A DNA stretch of 37,258 bases from an uncultured Negativibacillus sp. (lineage in GTDB: Bacteria > Bacillota > Clostridia > Oscillospirales > Ruminococcaceae), in contig NZ_CALXIN010000015.1 of NCBI RefSeq assembly GCF_944388365.1, forward strand, positions 1 to 37,258, read 5' to 3'. The notes beneath the pieces were generated by a model. It worked only from the letters and a program-made list of their open reading frames with translations. It was not told the origin of the DNA and did no database searches. The first letter of the stretch is position 1, and every line of letters begins with the position of its first letter. The position numbers were made by a program, and so were the translations under genes. Shown here piece by piece: positions 8,327 through 16,709 of the stretch.

Positions 8327-8667
8327 ATCTCTACTCCTTTCAGACAGATTCCCTGGGAGTCCAGCAGATCTCCCACCATCTCCAAAAGCTCCTTGCGTGC
8401 CTGCGCACCGTCACTCTGGGAAAAGGAAATATCGCCCACCTTCACACTGGCACATACCGTCCCCTGAATGCTCTGATACCGGTGATTTGCCAGCGCTGCA
8501 CATGCCAGCGCCAACCGCGACTGATGTTCCTCCACACGGACACTCGCCCGCAGACGGCCCTTTAGCTCCTCCCAGCAGCCCAGCACCAGAGGACGCCACT
8601 GTTCCGCCTCCTCCTCGCTCAAACCGCTGATCAGACAAAAGTCCTGCATCAATACCTGTTCATCCAT
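8308..8667 (-). CDS. Head-tail adaptor protein (gp6/gp15-like)
   Basis: The protein has 119 residues and is almost wholly helical (MDEQVLMQDFCLISG, then EEHQSRLALACAALANHRY, then ARKELLEMVGDLLD). This is the layout of the small helical adaptor that docks under the portal. It directly follows the major capsid gene, as expected, and has GGAGG before its ATG. Confidence 0.6.
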   Translation of the reverse strand: MDEQVLMQDFCLISGLSEEEAEQWRPLVLGCWEELKGRLRASVRVEEHQSRLALACAALANHRYQSIQGTVCASVKVGDISFSQSDGAQARKELLEMVGDLLDSQGICLKGVEICPARM

Positions 8668-8681
8668 CCTGTTTCCTCCTG

Positions 8682-9692
8682 TTACTTGGTCAGAATCTTG
8701 ACCGCATCCGGGAAGATTTTGGAAAAACCGGCGATGGAAGTCACTGCTGCACGCTCCAGCTGACAGTCGATCAGCTTGTCATACTCCACGTTGATGCCGC
8801 CTGCACTTACCATTTCCAGCGCATAACGCTTGTCCAGACCGATGATGGTGCCCTCCGATACCGCCGAAGATACAAACAGCTTGGCTCCCAGTGGAGTGGA
8901 CAGACAGCCGGTCGCCTGGAAATTAAGACCAGTTTCCGGATTCTGCAGTTCCGGAACCTGAAGCAGCTTGAGCATCATGTCCGGAGATGCCAGCATCACG
9001 TTCATCTGATACTCGCCAAAACTGCCCCACAGTTTGAGCAGATCCTGATAGGTCAGCTCCTCTGCCGAGGTCAGCTTCACCTCTTCGGCTGCGTTGTTGT
9101 TGCCGTCGCCGTTGATCAGTACGTTGACTGCATCCTGCAGCTGTGCCTTGCCGATGCACGCGCCAATCTGCTTGAGCGCCACGGTAAACAGATCCAGACG
9201 CTGGAACTTGATCGACTCGTAAGATGCCACCAGCATGCGGCCGCGTTTTCTCAGCTTAATCAGGCTGTCCTTGAGGTGAATCGAGGTTTCCGGAATAAAA
9301 CCGCCCTCCTCAATGACCGCCGGTGCCTGCTCCTCCCAGTTCGGATCGGAAACAATCGCACGGTAGTCCATACCCTCAATCTGGGTCTGTGCCGCACAAA
9401 TTTCCTCCAGAATGTGATTGTCGTCCACACCCTGTTTGACTGCACGGGAAACATACTCTGGGAAGAGCGCCGCACTGTCCGAGGTTGCAAAAAACTTCTG
9501 TAAGCGGTCGCTGTCGTGTCCCGATACCTTGATGTCAAAACGTTTGAGCTGACGCTGAAACGCATCGTAACCGGCAAGCTCGGTGCCGCGATACTGCTCA
9601 GACGGGTCCATTTTTTCCAGATGCTTGGAAAAACCCTCTCCGCTCTTGTAAAAATCTTTGGTGATCGAAATGTTCTGATAGTTGTATTTCAT
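8682..9692 (-). CDS. Major capsid protein
   Basis: The protein has 336 residues. The order of elements fits the HK97-type capsid fold: a charged N-terminal arm (KYNYQNISITKDFYKSGEG), an E-loop-like region, a long spine helix near LIKLRKRGRMLVASYESIKF (about 146-165), a QLQDAVNVLINGDGNNNA segment (about 181-198), and a final P-domain/A-domain region with MLASPDMMLKLL and GFSKIFPDAVKILTK. Placement after protease and decoration genes and before the adaptors supports the call. It would form the icosahedral shell. No fused scaffold is visible; scaffolding may come from the protease gene's C-terminus. Confidence 0.8.
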   Translation of the reverse strand: MKYNYQNISITKDFYKSGEGFSKHLEKMDPSEQYRGTELAGYDAFQRQLKRFDIKVSGHDSDRLQKFFATSDSAALFPEYVSRAVKQGVDDNHILEEICAAQTQIEGMDYRAIVSDPNWEEQAPAVIEEGGFIPETSIHLKDSLIKLRKRGRMLVASYESIKFQRLDLFTVALKQIGACIGKAQLQDAVNVLINGDGNNNAAEEVKLTSAEELTYQDLLKLWGSFGEYQMNVMLASPDMMLKLLQVPELQNPETGLNFQATGCLSTPLGAKLFVSSAVSEGTIIGLDKRYALEMVSAGGINVEYDKLIDCQLERAAVTSIAGFSKIFPDAVKILTK

Positions 9693-9725
9693 CGCTTGTT
9701 CTCCCTTTCTCGTCCTTTTTTATGA

Positions 9726-10067
9726 TTAAAACAGTACACCGATGTTCTGGCCTTCGCTGTCGACCTCGGTCACCAGTACCTCTCTGCCGCCGTCGCCTTT
9801 GACTGCATCCGCATTGCTGTCCGCCAGCAGAGATGCAAAACCCACTGTCGGCAGCTCACCGGAACAGTGCAGCACTGCAAAACCACCGGTCTGAATCAGC
9901 GCGTACTCACCGCGCATCGAATGTACAATTCCCATAAACTTGCCAGATACCGCCTTTTTGACGGTGTTGTTTGCGCTCATCGCCACCAGATCGCCCGGTG
10001 CCATCTCTCCTTCGGTCAGCATGGTAATGTATCGGCTGTTGTAACCCTGTAAACAAATATCCTTCAT
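9726..10067 (-). CDS. Head decoration-like protein (DUF2190-like)
   Basis: The protein has 113 residues, rich in Gly, Ala and Val, with beta-strand alternation (EMAPGDLVAMSANNTVKKAV, then FMGIVHSMRGEYALIQTGGF). This resembles the small capsid-stabilising proteins encoded between protease and major capsid genes in many phages. GGAGG lies upstream of the ATG. The function is inferred from position and composition. Confidence 0.55.
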   Translation of the reverse strand: MKDICLQGYNSRYITMLTEGEMAPGDLVAMSANNTVKKAVSGKFMGIVHSMRGEYALIQTGGFAVLHCSGELPTVGFASLLADSNADAVKGDGGREVLVTEVDSEGQNIGVLF

Positions 10068-10079
10068 CCAAACATCCTC

Positions 10080-11045
10080 CTAAATGATAAAACTTCTGTC
10101 TGAAACCGGTTCTTCGGTCTCTTTTTTGTGCAGCTGCGGCTGCTGAAGCGAAACTGGCTCCTCCCTGCGCAGCATTTTTTTGAGCGCCTTCATCTGACCC
10201 ACCGTCAGCTGATCCAGCAGCTCATACAGCTCCCTGCTCTCCCTGTGATCACCGCTCTTTCCTGTAAACAGCTCCTGTGTCACCTCCCTTCGCACACTTC
10301 TTCTTACCTGTTCACAGTCCTCCAGTAAGTTTTTGACCGTGTGCTGAAGCTGATAAACCTCCTGCGCATCCAGCCACAGACCGCGGCGGCCACTGGAAGC
10401 CTTCCATAACTTCTGCACTGCCATTTCAGAGCCGGATGCACCTTTGATCACACCTGCCTGACGCTGTGCCGGCACCGCTACAAACGACCATTCGTATGCA
10501 TCCAGCGCACCGTGCAGGATGGTATAACACAGCTTCCCGTCGTACACCTCCCCTGGAATATGCTCACAGTGAAAACTGTCTCTCTCCCTCTGACAGATCG
10601 AGCACAGCCGCTGTGCTACGCTGCATCCGACGCTCACCTCTTTTTTGATTCCGGCTTCAATTTCCAGAATCAAATCTCTGTTGCCCTCGGTGCGCGCCAT
10701 GTACGCCTTTGCCACCAGTGCATAATACGGTTCTCCCAGGGAGTTGAGTTTGCCTGGGAAATTCTCCACACTCGTCTCGTAGATTCTTGCCTGCTGGTTT
10801 CTCACCGATGGCTCATGGTCGAAGATGCCCGTCTTGCCCAAAAAGAGACCGGCAAGCTCCTCCAGCGTCTGTACATCAAACTGTTCCATCTGACGGTCGA
10901 TGTCGTTGTCACACAACACCACGCGGAAGCAGTACAGCTCGTCTTCGCTAAACTCTCTCCGCGTCATCGAGTTGATCTTCTCCAGATCCTCCTCCCCGAT
11001 GTGCAGTCCCTTGCAGATCAGACTTCCTTCTTTTTTACAGTTCAT
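10080..11045 (-). CDS. Prohead protease with C-terminal scaffold-like region
   Basis: The protein has 321 residues from the ATG at 11045, overlapping the portal stop by 11 bp. The N-terminal about 190 residues carry the prohead-protease signature: a GIFDHEP segment with the likely catalytic His (about residue 77), KKEVSVG with the likely catalytic Ser (about residue 136), and DAYEWSFVAVPAQ closing the domain. The last about 120 residues are charged and helical (SRELYELLDQLTVGQMKALK), as expected for a fused scaffolding segment. The family matures the prohead by cleaving scaffold and capsid arms. Confidence 0.78.
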   Translation of the reverse strand: MNCKKEGSLICKGLHIGEEDLEKINSMTRREFSEDELYCFRVVLCDNDIDRQMEQFDVQTLEELAGLFLGKTGIFDHEPSVRNQQARIYETSVENFPGKLNSLGEPYYALVAKAYMARTEGNRDLILEIEAGIKKEVSVGCSVAQRLCSICQRERDSFHCEHIPGEVYDGKLCYTILHGALDAYEWSFVAVPAQRQAGVIKGASGSEMAVQKLWKASSGRRGLWLDAQEVYQLQHTVKNLLEDCEQVRRSVRREVTQELFTGKSGDHRESRELYELLDQLTVGQMKALKKMLRREEPVSLQQPQLHKKETEEPVSDRSFII

Positions 11046-12246
11046 TGTGCGTTTCTCCCTTCGTCTGTGTCTGATTTTCCTCCAATGCGCGCTCAATCTG
11101 TTTGGCCTGCATCCGCAGCAGCTGTGCCCGCGCCTGTTCCACCTCGTCGCTCATGCTGACATGCTTCCACTTGACCGCGATGCTTCCACCTAATCCTTTG
11201 AGATTCAGATGGTATCTGCAAATCCGCAGGATCACCGGTGTCAGTAAATTGCGGTAACTCTCCAGCTCGCTTGCCAGAATCTCCGCCTGCTGCTGACTCA
11301 TCCGTTCGGTGGTCGACCAGCTCAGACCCAGAATAAATGGCGGCAGTCCCAGCTTTGCAATAATCTGTTCCAGCATCTGACGCACCGGCACCTGTGTGTC
11401 GATCACCTGATTGTCCGCTCCGATGACACGGATGTCCACATCACCCACCGCAATAAAGTCCTTCACCTGACCGCTGTCGCGCATCGTATCTGCCCACTGA
11501 CGAGCCATGTCCTGTGCAATTTCCTTTGCATATCCGCCGTCCACGCCTCCCTGTGGACGGTAGGTCACCGCAAAGCGCAGATTTCCCATTCGCTCAAAGT
11601 TTTGTCCTACCGCCTGATAGATGTTGAGCAGAATCGAAGTTACAAACGGCAGTCCGGAAAGCAGCGACCTTCCCTTGATTTCTCCTGCCTTGGGATTGAG
11701 CGCACTGAATAAAATGCGCTCTGGATGCGGCAAAAGCTCCGGTGTCATCCCGTCGGGATAGCTGTAAAACTGAATTTGCAGCGGATTTTCTCCGCGTTTT
11801 ACCAGCAGGCTCTCCAATGGAACATTGTATAGAGCACCGACACTGTCCTCCTCCACTGTAGGAATCATCTCTCCTGCTGCATTGCCGTAGGTCATCAGAT
11901 TGTCAAGATAGCCGTATAAAAACTGCGCCAACCCCATGGAAGAAGGCCCCACCCGAACCCCTTTGCAGAATTCGTCCAGTTCCCTCTGTGCCTCCTGATT
12001 GGAACACTCCACCGTAAAATCGCCCACCAGACGGATGATTTTGTTGATTGACGCATCCACAATCGGTACGGCCTGACGGATCTGATCAAATAATCGGTTT
12101 TCATGTTCGTCCAACGCTCCGTATTCCAGCCACCCAAAGGGATGGCTTCGAATCTGTCCTGTCTGGACACTGACAGCCTGTCCAGCGTGCACCTTGGCCA
12201 GTTCTGTCTGTTCCCTTTTCTTTCGACTCCAGATCGGATGTCTCAA
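11035..12246 (-). CDS. Portal protein
   Basis: The protein has 403 residues, starting at a TTG with GGAGG 8 bp upstream. It carries the features of portal proteins: AVPIVDASINKIIRLVG (about 59-75), LMTYGNAAGEMIP (about 117-129), a LPHPERILFSALNP stretch, and a long stem helix followed by LGLPPFILGLSWSTTERMSQ (about 300-319). The dodecameric portal forms the DNA entry channel and the terminase docking site. Length is typical of compact portals. Confidence 0.88.
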   Translation of the reverse strand: MRHPIWSRKKREQTELAKVHAGQAVSVQTGQIRSHPFGWLEYGALDEHENRLFDQIRQAVPIVDASINKIIRLVGDFTVECSNQEAQRELDEFCKGVRVGPSSMGLAQFLYGYLDNLMTYGNAAGEMIPTVEEDSVGALYNVPLESLLVKRGENPLQIQFYSYPDGMTPELLPHPERILFSALNPKAGEIKGRSLLSGLPFVTSILLNIYQAVGQNFERMGNLRFAVTYRPQGGVDGGYAKEIAQDMARQWADTMRDSGQVKDFIAVGDVDIRVIGADNQVIDTQVPVRQMLEQIIAKLGLPPFILGLSWSTTERMSQQQAEILASELESYRNLLTPVILRICRYHLNLKGLGGSIAVKWKHVSMSDEVEQARAQLLRMQAKQIERALEENQTQTKGETHNEL

Positions 12247-12259
12247 TGTTTACTCCTCC

Positions 12260-13489
12260 TTACCCTTTTCTCCTGCGCTCCTGGGCAATCGCAAAAAATC
12301 CACCCTCTCTTTTTTTGCACACCTCCATCGCAAAGTACCGAATCTCATCCATTGCATGGTCGTTTTCCTTGATCGGCTGGTCTTTGCCCGCTTTTTCGTT
12401 CCAGCGATATAAGCTAAACTCCCGAATGCTGTCCTTGCAGCTTCGGTCAAACTGCAGCTTTCCCGTTTGTAACAGCGAGGACACCAGATGGATTCCCTCT
12501 CCCACCTGATTTCTCGCCGGAATCACGCGGTACTTTCGGTGTCTGCGGATACACTCGATAAAGCTCGCCGCACTGGGGTCAACGATAACTGCCTCTACGC
12601 TTTTGTCGCCGCACAGCTCTTCCAATGCCTGGTAGTATTCCTCGTCGGTTTTGCAAAACCCTTCCTTTCTGGAATCATAGTAATACTCCGCCAGACGGTA
12701 CCAAACACCTCCGGCTTCTCCCCATAATCCCATCGAACAGGGATTGACCGTCCCGTAATCACAGGAGACATAAAACCTGCCGCATACCGGACACTGGTCA
12801 ACCACATGCTTTTGCGGCGAGAACATCGGGTAGATCAGTCCCTCAGGACTTACCCACTTTCCCAGAATAAACCGGTCGTAGAACCTGCCGGTGTATAACG
12901 ACTCGTATCGCTTTCGCATTCGCTTGGATAACGATGGATTGTCCTCCATCCGAAAGTGCAGGTAGTAAAGATTCTTCTCCTTCCTTCTGCAAATCCAGTC
13001 GGTGTAAAACCAATGTCCTGGATGTTCTGGATTGCAGTTAAACCAGAACCTGCTTCCCTCCACCGAACAGCGCGCCACTGCCTGCTCCACAAAGCCGCGC
13101 TCCTGTAAAGCGACTTCATCGAATAGCACACCTGCCAGCGTCATTCCCTGAATCAGCGATGCACTGCCTGCGTCCTTTCCCGAAAACAGATAATATCGGT
13201 TGACCCTTCCGGCACAGCTCAGCTCGATGTAATTCTGCGACAGCTTTTCCCGATAGTTCATTCCCAGCTCAGGAAACATCCGCCGCGCAGGTAATAGTAC
13301 GTTTCTCCTTACCGAGGAAATGGTTTTTCCGCAGATTGCAAAGCTCTCTCCGTCAAACTGCGCCATACTCCAGATAAAAAAGGATAACGACATGCACATC
13401 GTCTTTCCGCTTCGCACTGCTCCGTCACAGATGACCCCATCATATTGGCTGCTTTTCCTCTGTGGACACCACCAGCTCAGCAGTTCCAT
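12260..13489 (-). CDS. terL: Terminase large subunit
   Basis: The protein has 409 residues. The ATPase part has Walker A GAVRSGKT (about 23-30) and Walker B LAGVLFDEVAL (about 117-127). The nuclease part has a first acidic strand FYVSCDYGTVNP (about 249-260), a second AVIVDPSAASF (about 312-322) and a late NDHAMDEIRYF (about 382-392). Together these form the DNA packaging motor. The usual N-terminal motif FSQKQ lies in frame just upstream of the ATG, but the only start-like codon for it is ATA at 13511-13513, overlapping the terS stop. The true start is therefore uncertain. The ATG at 13489 has no clear ribosome site. Confidence 0.9.
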   Translation of the reverse strand: MELLSWWCPQRKSSQYDGVICDGAVRSGKTMCMSLSFFIWSMAQFDGESFAICGKTISSVRRNVLLPARRMFPELGMNYREKLSQNYIELSCAGRVNRYYLFSGKDAGSASLIQGMTLAGVLFDEVALQERGFVEQAVARCSVEGSRFWFNCNPEHPGHWFYTDWICRRKEKNLYYLHFRMEDNPSLSKRMRKRYESLYTGRFYDRFILGKWVSPEGLIYPMFSPQKHVVDQCPVCGRFYVSCDYGTVNPCSMGLWGEAGGVWYRLAEYYYDSRKEGFCKTDEEYYQALEELCGDKSVEAVIVDPSAASFIECIRRHRKYRVIPARNQVGEGIHLVSSLLQTGKLQFDRSCKDSIREFSLYRWNEKAGKDQPIKENDHAMDEIRYFAMEVCKKREGGFFAIAQERRRKG

Positions 13490-13509
13490 CTGCTTTTGAC
13501 TGAACTTTT

Positions 13510-13953
13510 TTATCCTTCCTCACCTTCTTCCTTTTCTATCTCCTGAGCTCCCTGCTGTAAAGCCGACAAAAGACTTCCAAAATCATTCTTTTGTCGGGTT
13601 TGATCCATCTCCTCCAACCTCAGCAGCAGTTCACATGCCTTGATCTTGTCCAAAAACTGATACTCCGCCTCTTTGCCTGTGCAGCACTTGCCGATCGAAA
13701 AGCTGTCCTGCGTTTTTCCATCCTCCAGCACCGGCTGCGAAAATAGAATGCGGCATAATCCCAGCTTGGCAAGCTCCCCTGCTGATTGTTCAGCGAAGTT
13801 TTTCTGCAGCTTGGATAGCTCCTTTTGTACACTGCGCTCTCCCAATCGTGCAATCCCATTTTCCAGTCCTGCCTTTTGGGCCGCCTGCTGTGGATCTCTC
13901 AGCCAAAAGTACCAGTACGCAAATTCCTTGATCTGTTCTGTATCGCTCTGCAT
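13510..13953 (-). CDS. terS: Terminase small subunit
   Basis: The protein has 147 residues from the ATG at 13953 (GGGAGG 6 bp upstream). A longer form from an ATG at 14001 is possible but lacks a good ribosome site. The N-terminus (EFAYWYFWLRDPQQAAQKAG, about 8-27) is the DNA-binding helix-turn-helix typical of the Terminase_2 family, and a coiled-coil region follows (about 45-65). It is the first gene of the block and would recognise the DNA to be packaged. Confidence 0.8.
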   Translation of the reverse strand: MQSDTEQIKEFAYWYFWLRDPQQAAQKAGLENGIARLGERSVQKELSKLQKNFAEQSAGELAKLGLCRILFSQPVLEDGKTQDSFSIGKCCTGKEAEYQFLDKIKACELLLRLEEMDQTRQKNDFGSLLSALQQGAQEIEKEEGEEG

Positions 13954-14012
13954 CTTCCTCCTCCCTTCGATGGATGCTTTTAAAATTCTCTCTTCACCCA
14001 TACCCGTTTTGA

Positions 14013-14026
14013 GGCAAAAAGTTGCC
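14013..14026. promoter_or_regulatory. Short palindrome upstream of the phage block
   Basis: GGCAA and TTGCC arms are separated by 4 bp, 60-73 bp upstream of the terS start used here. It could be an operator or a small 5' hairpin. I see no convincing sigma-A promoter between the terminator at 14073 and terS, so how this block is transcribed is open. Confidence 0.3.
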
Positions 14027-14072
14027 CTTTTTACTGCAACAAACTACACACCTGCAAAAATTTTGATAAAAA

Positions 14073-14110
14073 AAAGAGGAGAACGCTCCTTCTTTAGCGT
14101 TCTCCTCTTT
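14073..14110 (-). terminator. Rho-independent terminator insulating the phage block
   Basis: A perfect 15-bp inverted repeat (arms 14073-14087 and 14096-14110) is followed on the minus strand by eight T bases. It is the second of two tandem terminators between the 3D-domain gene and the phage block, so read-through into terS should be low. Confidence 0.88.
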
Positions 14111-14130
14111 CCGTTTCAGACCTTGCATCT

Positions 14131-14164
14131 AAAAAAGGCATCCGCACAAAACGGATGCCTTTTC
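14131..14164 (-). terminator. Terminator of the 3D/G5 protein gene
   Basis: The arms GGCATCCG and CGGATGCC are flanked by A-rich and T-rich tracts. It starts 2 bp beyond the stop at 14166. Confidence 0.88.
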
Positions 14165-14165
14165 C

Positions 14166-15116
14166 TTACAGGATATAAATATTTACATTTCTTTTGCCAT
14201 GTAAACAACTTTCCAGATAGGTGTCATAATACAGATCGACGTCGATCTGATTTCCCAACAGTCCTAAACCGGTATCCGCCGCAATGGCAAACCCATAGAC
14301 AAAGCTGTTGTCAGCGCTGGTGATATAGAGCTTGGTGCCGTATGGAATCTCTCCCGGGTGTACCGCCACATAACCTGCCGACAGACCCTGTCCCGAAGCA
14401 CCCATTGCCTTGGAACCCAGATTGTAGCCGGTCGAAACCTGATTGGTCAAAACACTGCTGTACTCCACCGGAATCCCGTTTTCGTCCAGCTCTACATCAA
14501 ATTGTAATGGAGAAATCGCAGCTTCCTGTCCCGAAGCACCTACCAGGATAATTTCCGTCACCGGCTGCTTCAAGATTTCTTCTTCCAGAACGGTTTCTCT
14601 GCGAACTTCACCATCTACAATCAACTTCTCGATCGTTACCTTGCGTTTTCCATCGGAGCCTTCCTGAATCACTTTGGTGACACCCTCTTTTAATAAAGAG
14701 GTCTTGCGCTCCTGTACTTCGTGCTCGATCACTTCTTCTCGCTCGACCACTTTGGTTCTGCTCTCCGGTGCGGAGGTCACCACGCGCAGCGATTTTGGGG
14801 GCTGCTCATAGTCCTCCCAGTCCTCATTCTCGTCATCCTCTCCGGAAAACAGATCGGATAACTCCTGTACATATCCCTTGCTCTCCTGATGAGCGGATGT
14901 TCCGGTAAACTTGGTCGGATCAGCAGAGGCAGATAACGTATCTCCCGCTGCACGAATCGAATCAGCGATTGTCATATCCTGCATTTCATTTTCTGCCTTA
15001 TTTTCCAGGGCGATTCCCCAAAAGATAATTGCTGCCATTGCAACAGAAAGCATACATGCCACAGCTCTTTTGATTTTGCGATCCTGACTCTGGGCTTCTC
15101 TTCTGATGTTTTGCAT
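14166..15116 (-). CDS. G5 and 3D domain cell-wall protein, YabE-like
   Basis: The protein has 316 residues. A basic N-terminus is followed by one membrane segment (about 18-37), so the rest is probably outside the cell. A linker rich in acidic residues (about 85-105) precedes a G5 domain (about 115-195, with VVEREEVIEHEVQERKTS and a QEGSDGKRKV turn). The C-terminal 3D domain (about 225-316) shows the aspartates that name the fold: AIAADTGLGLLGNQIDVDLYY. Family members (YabE, YocH, Rpf-like) cleave or remodel peptidoglycan, with the 3D domain related to lytic transglycosylase MltA. It has its own perfect promoter and terminator. Confidence 0.88.
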   Translation of the reverse strand: MQNIRREAQSQDRKIKRAVACMLSVAMAAIIFWGIALENKAENEMQDMTIADSIRAAGDTLSASADPTKFTGTSAHQESKGYVQELSDLFSGEDDENEDWEDYEQPPKSLRVVTSAPESRTKVVEREEVIEHEVQERKTSLLKEGVTKVIQEGSDGKRKVTIEKLIVDGEVRRETVLEEEILKQPVTEIILVGASGQEAAISPLQFDVELDENGIPVEYSSVLTNQVSTGYNLGSKAMGASGQGLSAGYVAVHPGEIPYGTKLYITSADNSFVYGFAIAADTGLGLLGNQIDVDLYYDTYLESCLHGKRNVNIYIL

Positions 15117-15216
15117 AACGTTCTCCTTTGTTTCCGATTTGCCAAAATAGACAAACCAGCAGATACAGCGCGGCTTATATTTCCGCAGCTGATACTTGAT
15201 TCACAAGTCTTTTGTC

Positions 15217-15245
15217 ATTATATTCATTCTCTTTTTTGCTGTCAA
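15217..15245 (-). promoter_or_regulatory. Consensus sigma-A promoter of the 3D/G5 gene
   Basis: TTGACA at 15240-15245, 17-bp spacer, TATAAT at 15217-15222, both hexamers perfect. The predicted leader is about 95 nt. The rest of 15246-15500 is AT-rich and shows nothing I can name. Confidence 0.88.
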
Positions 15246-15504
15246 GAAAATCCACTTTGTAAAAAGTGGTTCTTAAGCTGTCGATTTTTGAAAACTTTTT
15301 GTAAAAAAACATTGATATTGAATCTAAAATCATGAAAACCTTGAAAAATTATGTGCAAATTGCCTTAAAATACCCTTTCCAGGACACTTTTCTATTTTGT
15401 ACAATAACTAGGCGCATTATTTTTGTAGTATTTGTATAATTCTTACTAGTTTTTTTGACGTGACTTTTGTCTTTTGTCCGCTTTCCTTTTTCCTTCCAAA
15501 GATA

Positions 15505-15546
15505 AAAAATCCCTGTGCATCTTTAAAGACGCACAGGGATTTTTTT
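15505..15546 (-). terminator. Terminator of the radical SAM gene
   Basis: The arms ATCCCTGTGC and GCACAGGGAT are flanked by A and T runs. It abuts the stop codon of the radical SAM gene. Confidence 0.9.
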
Positions 15547-16148
15547 TATTCTGTATACTCTCTCACGCGAAGCGGAACATTCAGACTTTGTGCCAACGCG
15601 CGGGATTGTTCGATTGCCTTTTGACCAATCACATCCACCACGGTCAGCCTCGTATCCAGTCCATTTTCTCTGCAATCTCTTGCAAATTGCAGTAAAGCCT
15701 CAAAGGAACCCTTTCCAAATTTCGGCCGTGTTACTGCCAGATACTCCTCCTCGTTGGGCGCATTCAGGCTGATGGATACCACATCAATATGGCCTTTGAG
15801 CAGCGGCGCCACTCTTTTCTGATGGATCAAGTCTCCCAATCCGTTGGTGTTCAGACGAACAGAAACATTGCTTCGCCGGTGAATCTCATCGGCCACTTCA
15901 ATCATTCTGTCCAACGCACAGACTGGTTCTCCATACCCGCAGAAAACAACCTCATCAAACTGAGTAAGGTCATATTGATCCAACTCCGCTTTCACTTCTT
16001 CTGTGGTTGGCTCGTGTTCCAGCCATAAATTTTCCGCTGAGCCCAGACCTTTCGCCTGTGAACGTACGCAGAAGGTGCATGCACAGGGACACTGATTGGT
16101 CAGATTCACATAGAGCTGCCCACCATAGGTATAAAAAATATCCGACAT
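15546..16148 (-). CDS. TatD-associated radical SAM protein
   Basis: The protein has 200 residues. The N-terminal cluster CxxxCxxC is present as CACTFC with an earlier Cys two positions before (about residues 20-27, NQCPCACTFC), which binds the 4Fe-4S cluster that cleaves S-adenosylmethionine. It continues with VVFCGYGEPVCALD (GGE-like motif, about 68-81) and LNTNGLGDL and SISLNAPNEEEY, as in the short radical SAM proteins often linked to TatD nucleases. No TatD gene is adjacent here. The substrate is unknown. Confidence 0.82.
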   Translation of the reverse strand: MSDIFYTYGGQLYVNLTNQCPCACTFCVRSQAKGLGSAENLWLEHEPTTEEVKAELDQYDLTQFDEVVFCGYGEPVCALDRMIEVADEIHRRSNVSVRLNTNGLGDLIHQKRVAPLLKGHIDVVSISLNAPNEEEYLAVTRPKFGKGSFEALLQFARDCRENGLDTRLTVVDVIGQKAIEQSRALAQSLNVPLRVREYTE

Positions 16149-16169
16149 TTTTCCTTGTTTCCTTCCTAT

Positions 16170-16691
16170 TTATATATTCTGCAATCTTTTTTTCAATGCC
16201 AACCGATCCAGAGCCACCGACATCACAATAAAAATGATGCCGCTTCCAATCGCCTGTACCACATTTCCCCAGATTGTTGCCAAAGGTGCTGCCCAGTTGC
16301 CGACCAAAATTGCCTCTGCCAGATAATATCCTGCAATCGAAACCAGTCCTGCCGCAAAGATACCTGCAATGTTGTGTGGATTCAGCAGATGATCCTTCTT
16401 GCTGGTAAACCAAATTGCCGTCAAAGGCTTGATAATCATGGTCGGAATCGCCCAGATGGCAGCTCCCGACATCACATCTGCCAAACCTCCGCCAATCGCG
16501 GCGGCGGCGCAGGCATAGGGCATCGGCAGGAAACAGCCCGCCAGATAGATAAAAGCATCTCCAAAATGCAGATATCCGCCGTTGGCTCCCACTGGAATGT
16601 GGAAGAAATAGACGATCATCAACATAATCACTGCCGCAAACATCGCGCTCAGTGTCAAATTTTTCTGTTTTTCATGCATCTGTAATCTCAC
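16170..16691 (-). CDS. ECF transporter S component (TIGR04002/PdxU-like)
   Basis: The protein has 173 residues with about five or six membrane segments. The AMFAAVIMLMIVYFFHIPVG start (about 16-35) and GGYLHFGDAFIYLAG (about 38-52) are typical S-component features. The start is a GTG with GGAGG 9 bp upstream. It lies 18 bp after a pyridoxal/pyridoxamine kinase gene, so vitamin B6 is the likely substrate, taken up with a shared EcfAAT module encoded elsewhere. The substrate is inferred from this neighbour. Confidence 0.8.
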   Translation of the reverse strand: MRLQMHEKQKNLTLSAMFAAVIMLMIVYFFHIPVGANGGYLHFGDAFIYLAGCFLPMPYACAAAAIGGGLADVMSGAAIWAIPTMIIKPLTAIWFTSKKDHLLNPHNIAGIFAAGLVSIAGYYLAEAILVGNWAAPLATIWGNVVQAIGSGIIFIVMSVALDRLALKKRLQNI

Positions 16692-16709
16692 GATACTGTC
16701 CCTCCAAAA

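Noticed and set aside
1212..14072. Ordinary integrated prophage with att sites
   Set aside because: No integrase and no direct repeats seen at the two ends of the block; the neighbouring ftsK end is intact.
15117..15216. c-di-AMP (ydaO) riboswitch before the 3D/G5 gene
   Set aside because: The leader is only about 95 nt and shows none of the expected folding pattern.
15435..15546. Small plus-strand RNA from a TATAAT at 15435 to the terminator
   Set aside because: No usable -35 or extended -10, and the terminator is accounted for by the minus-strand gene.
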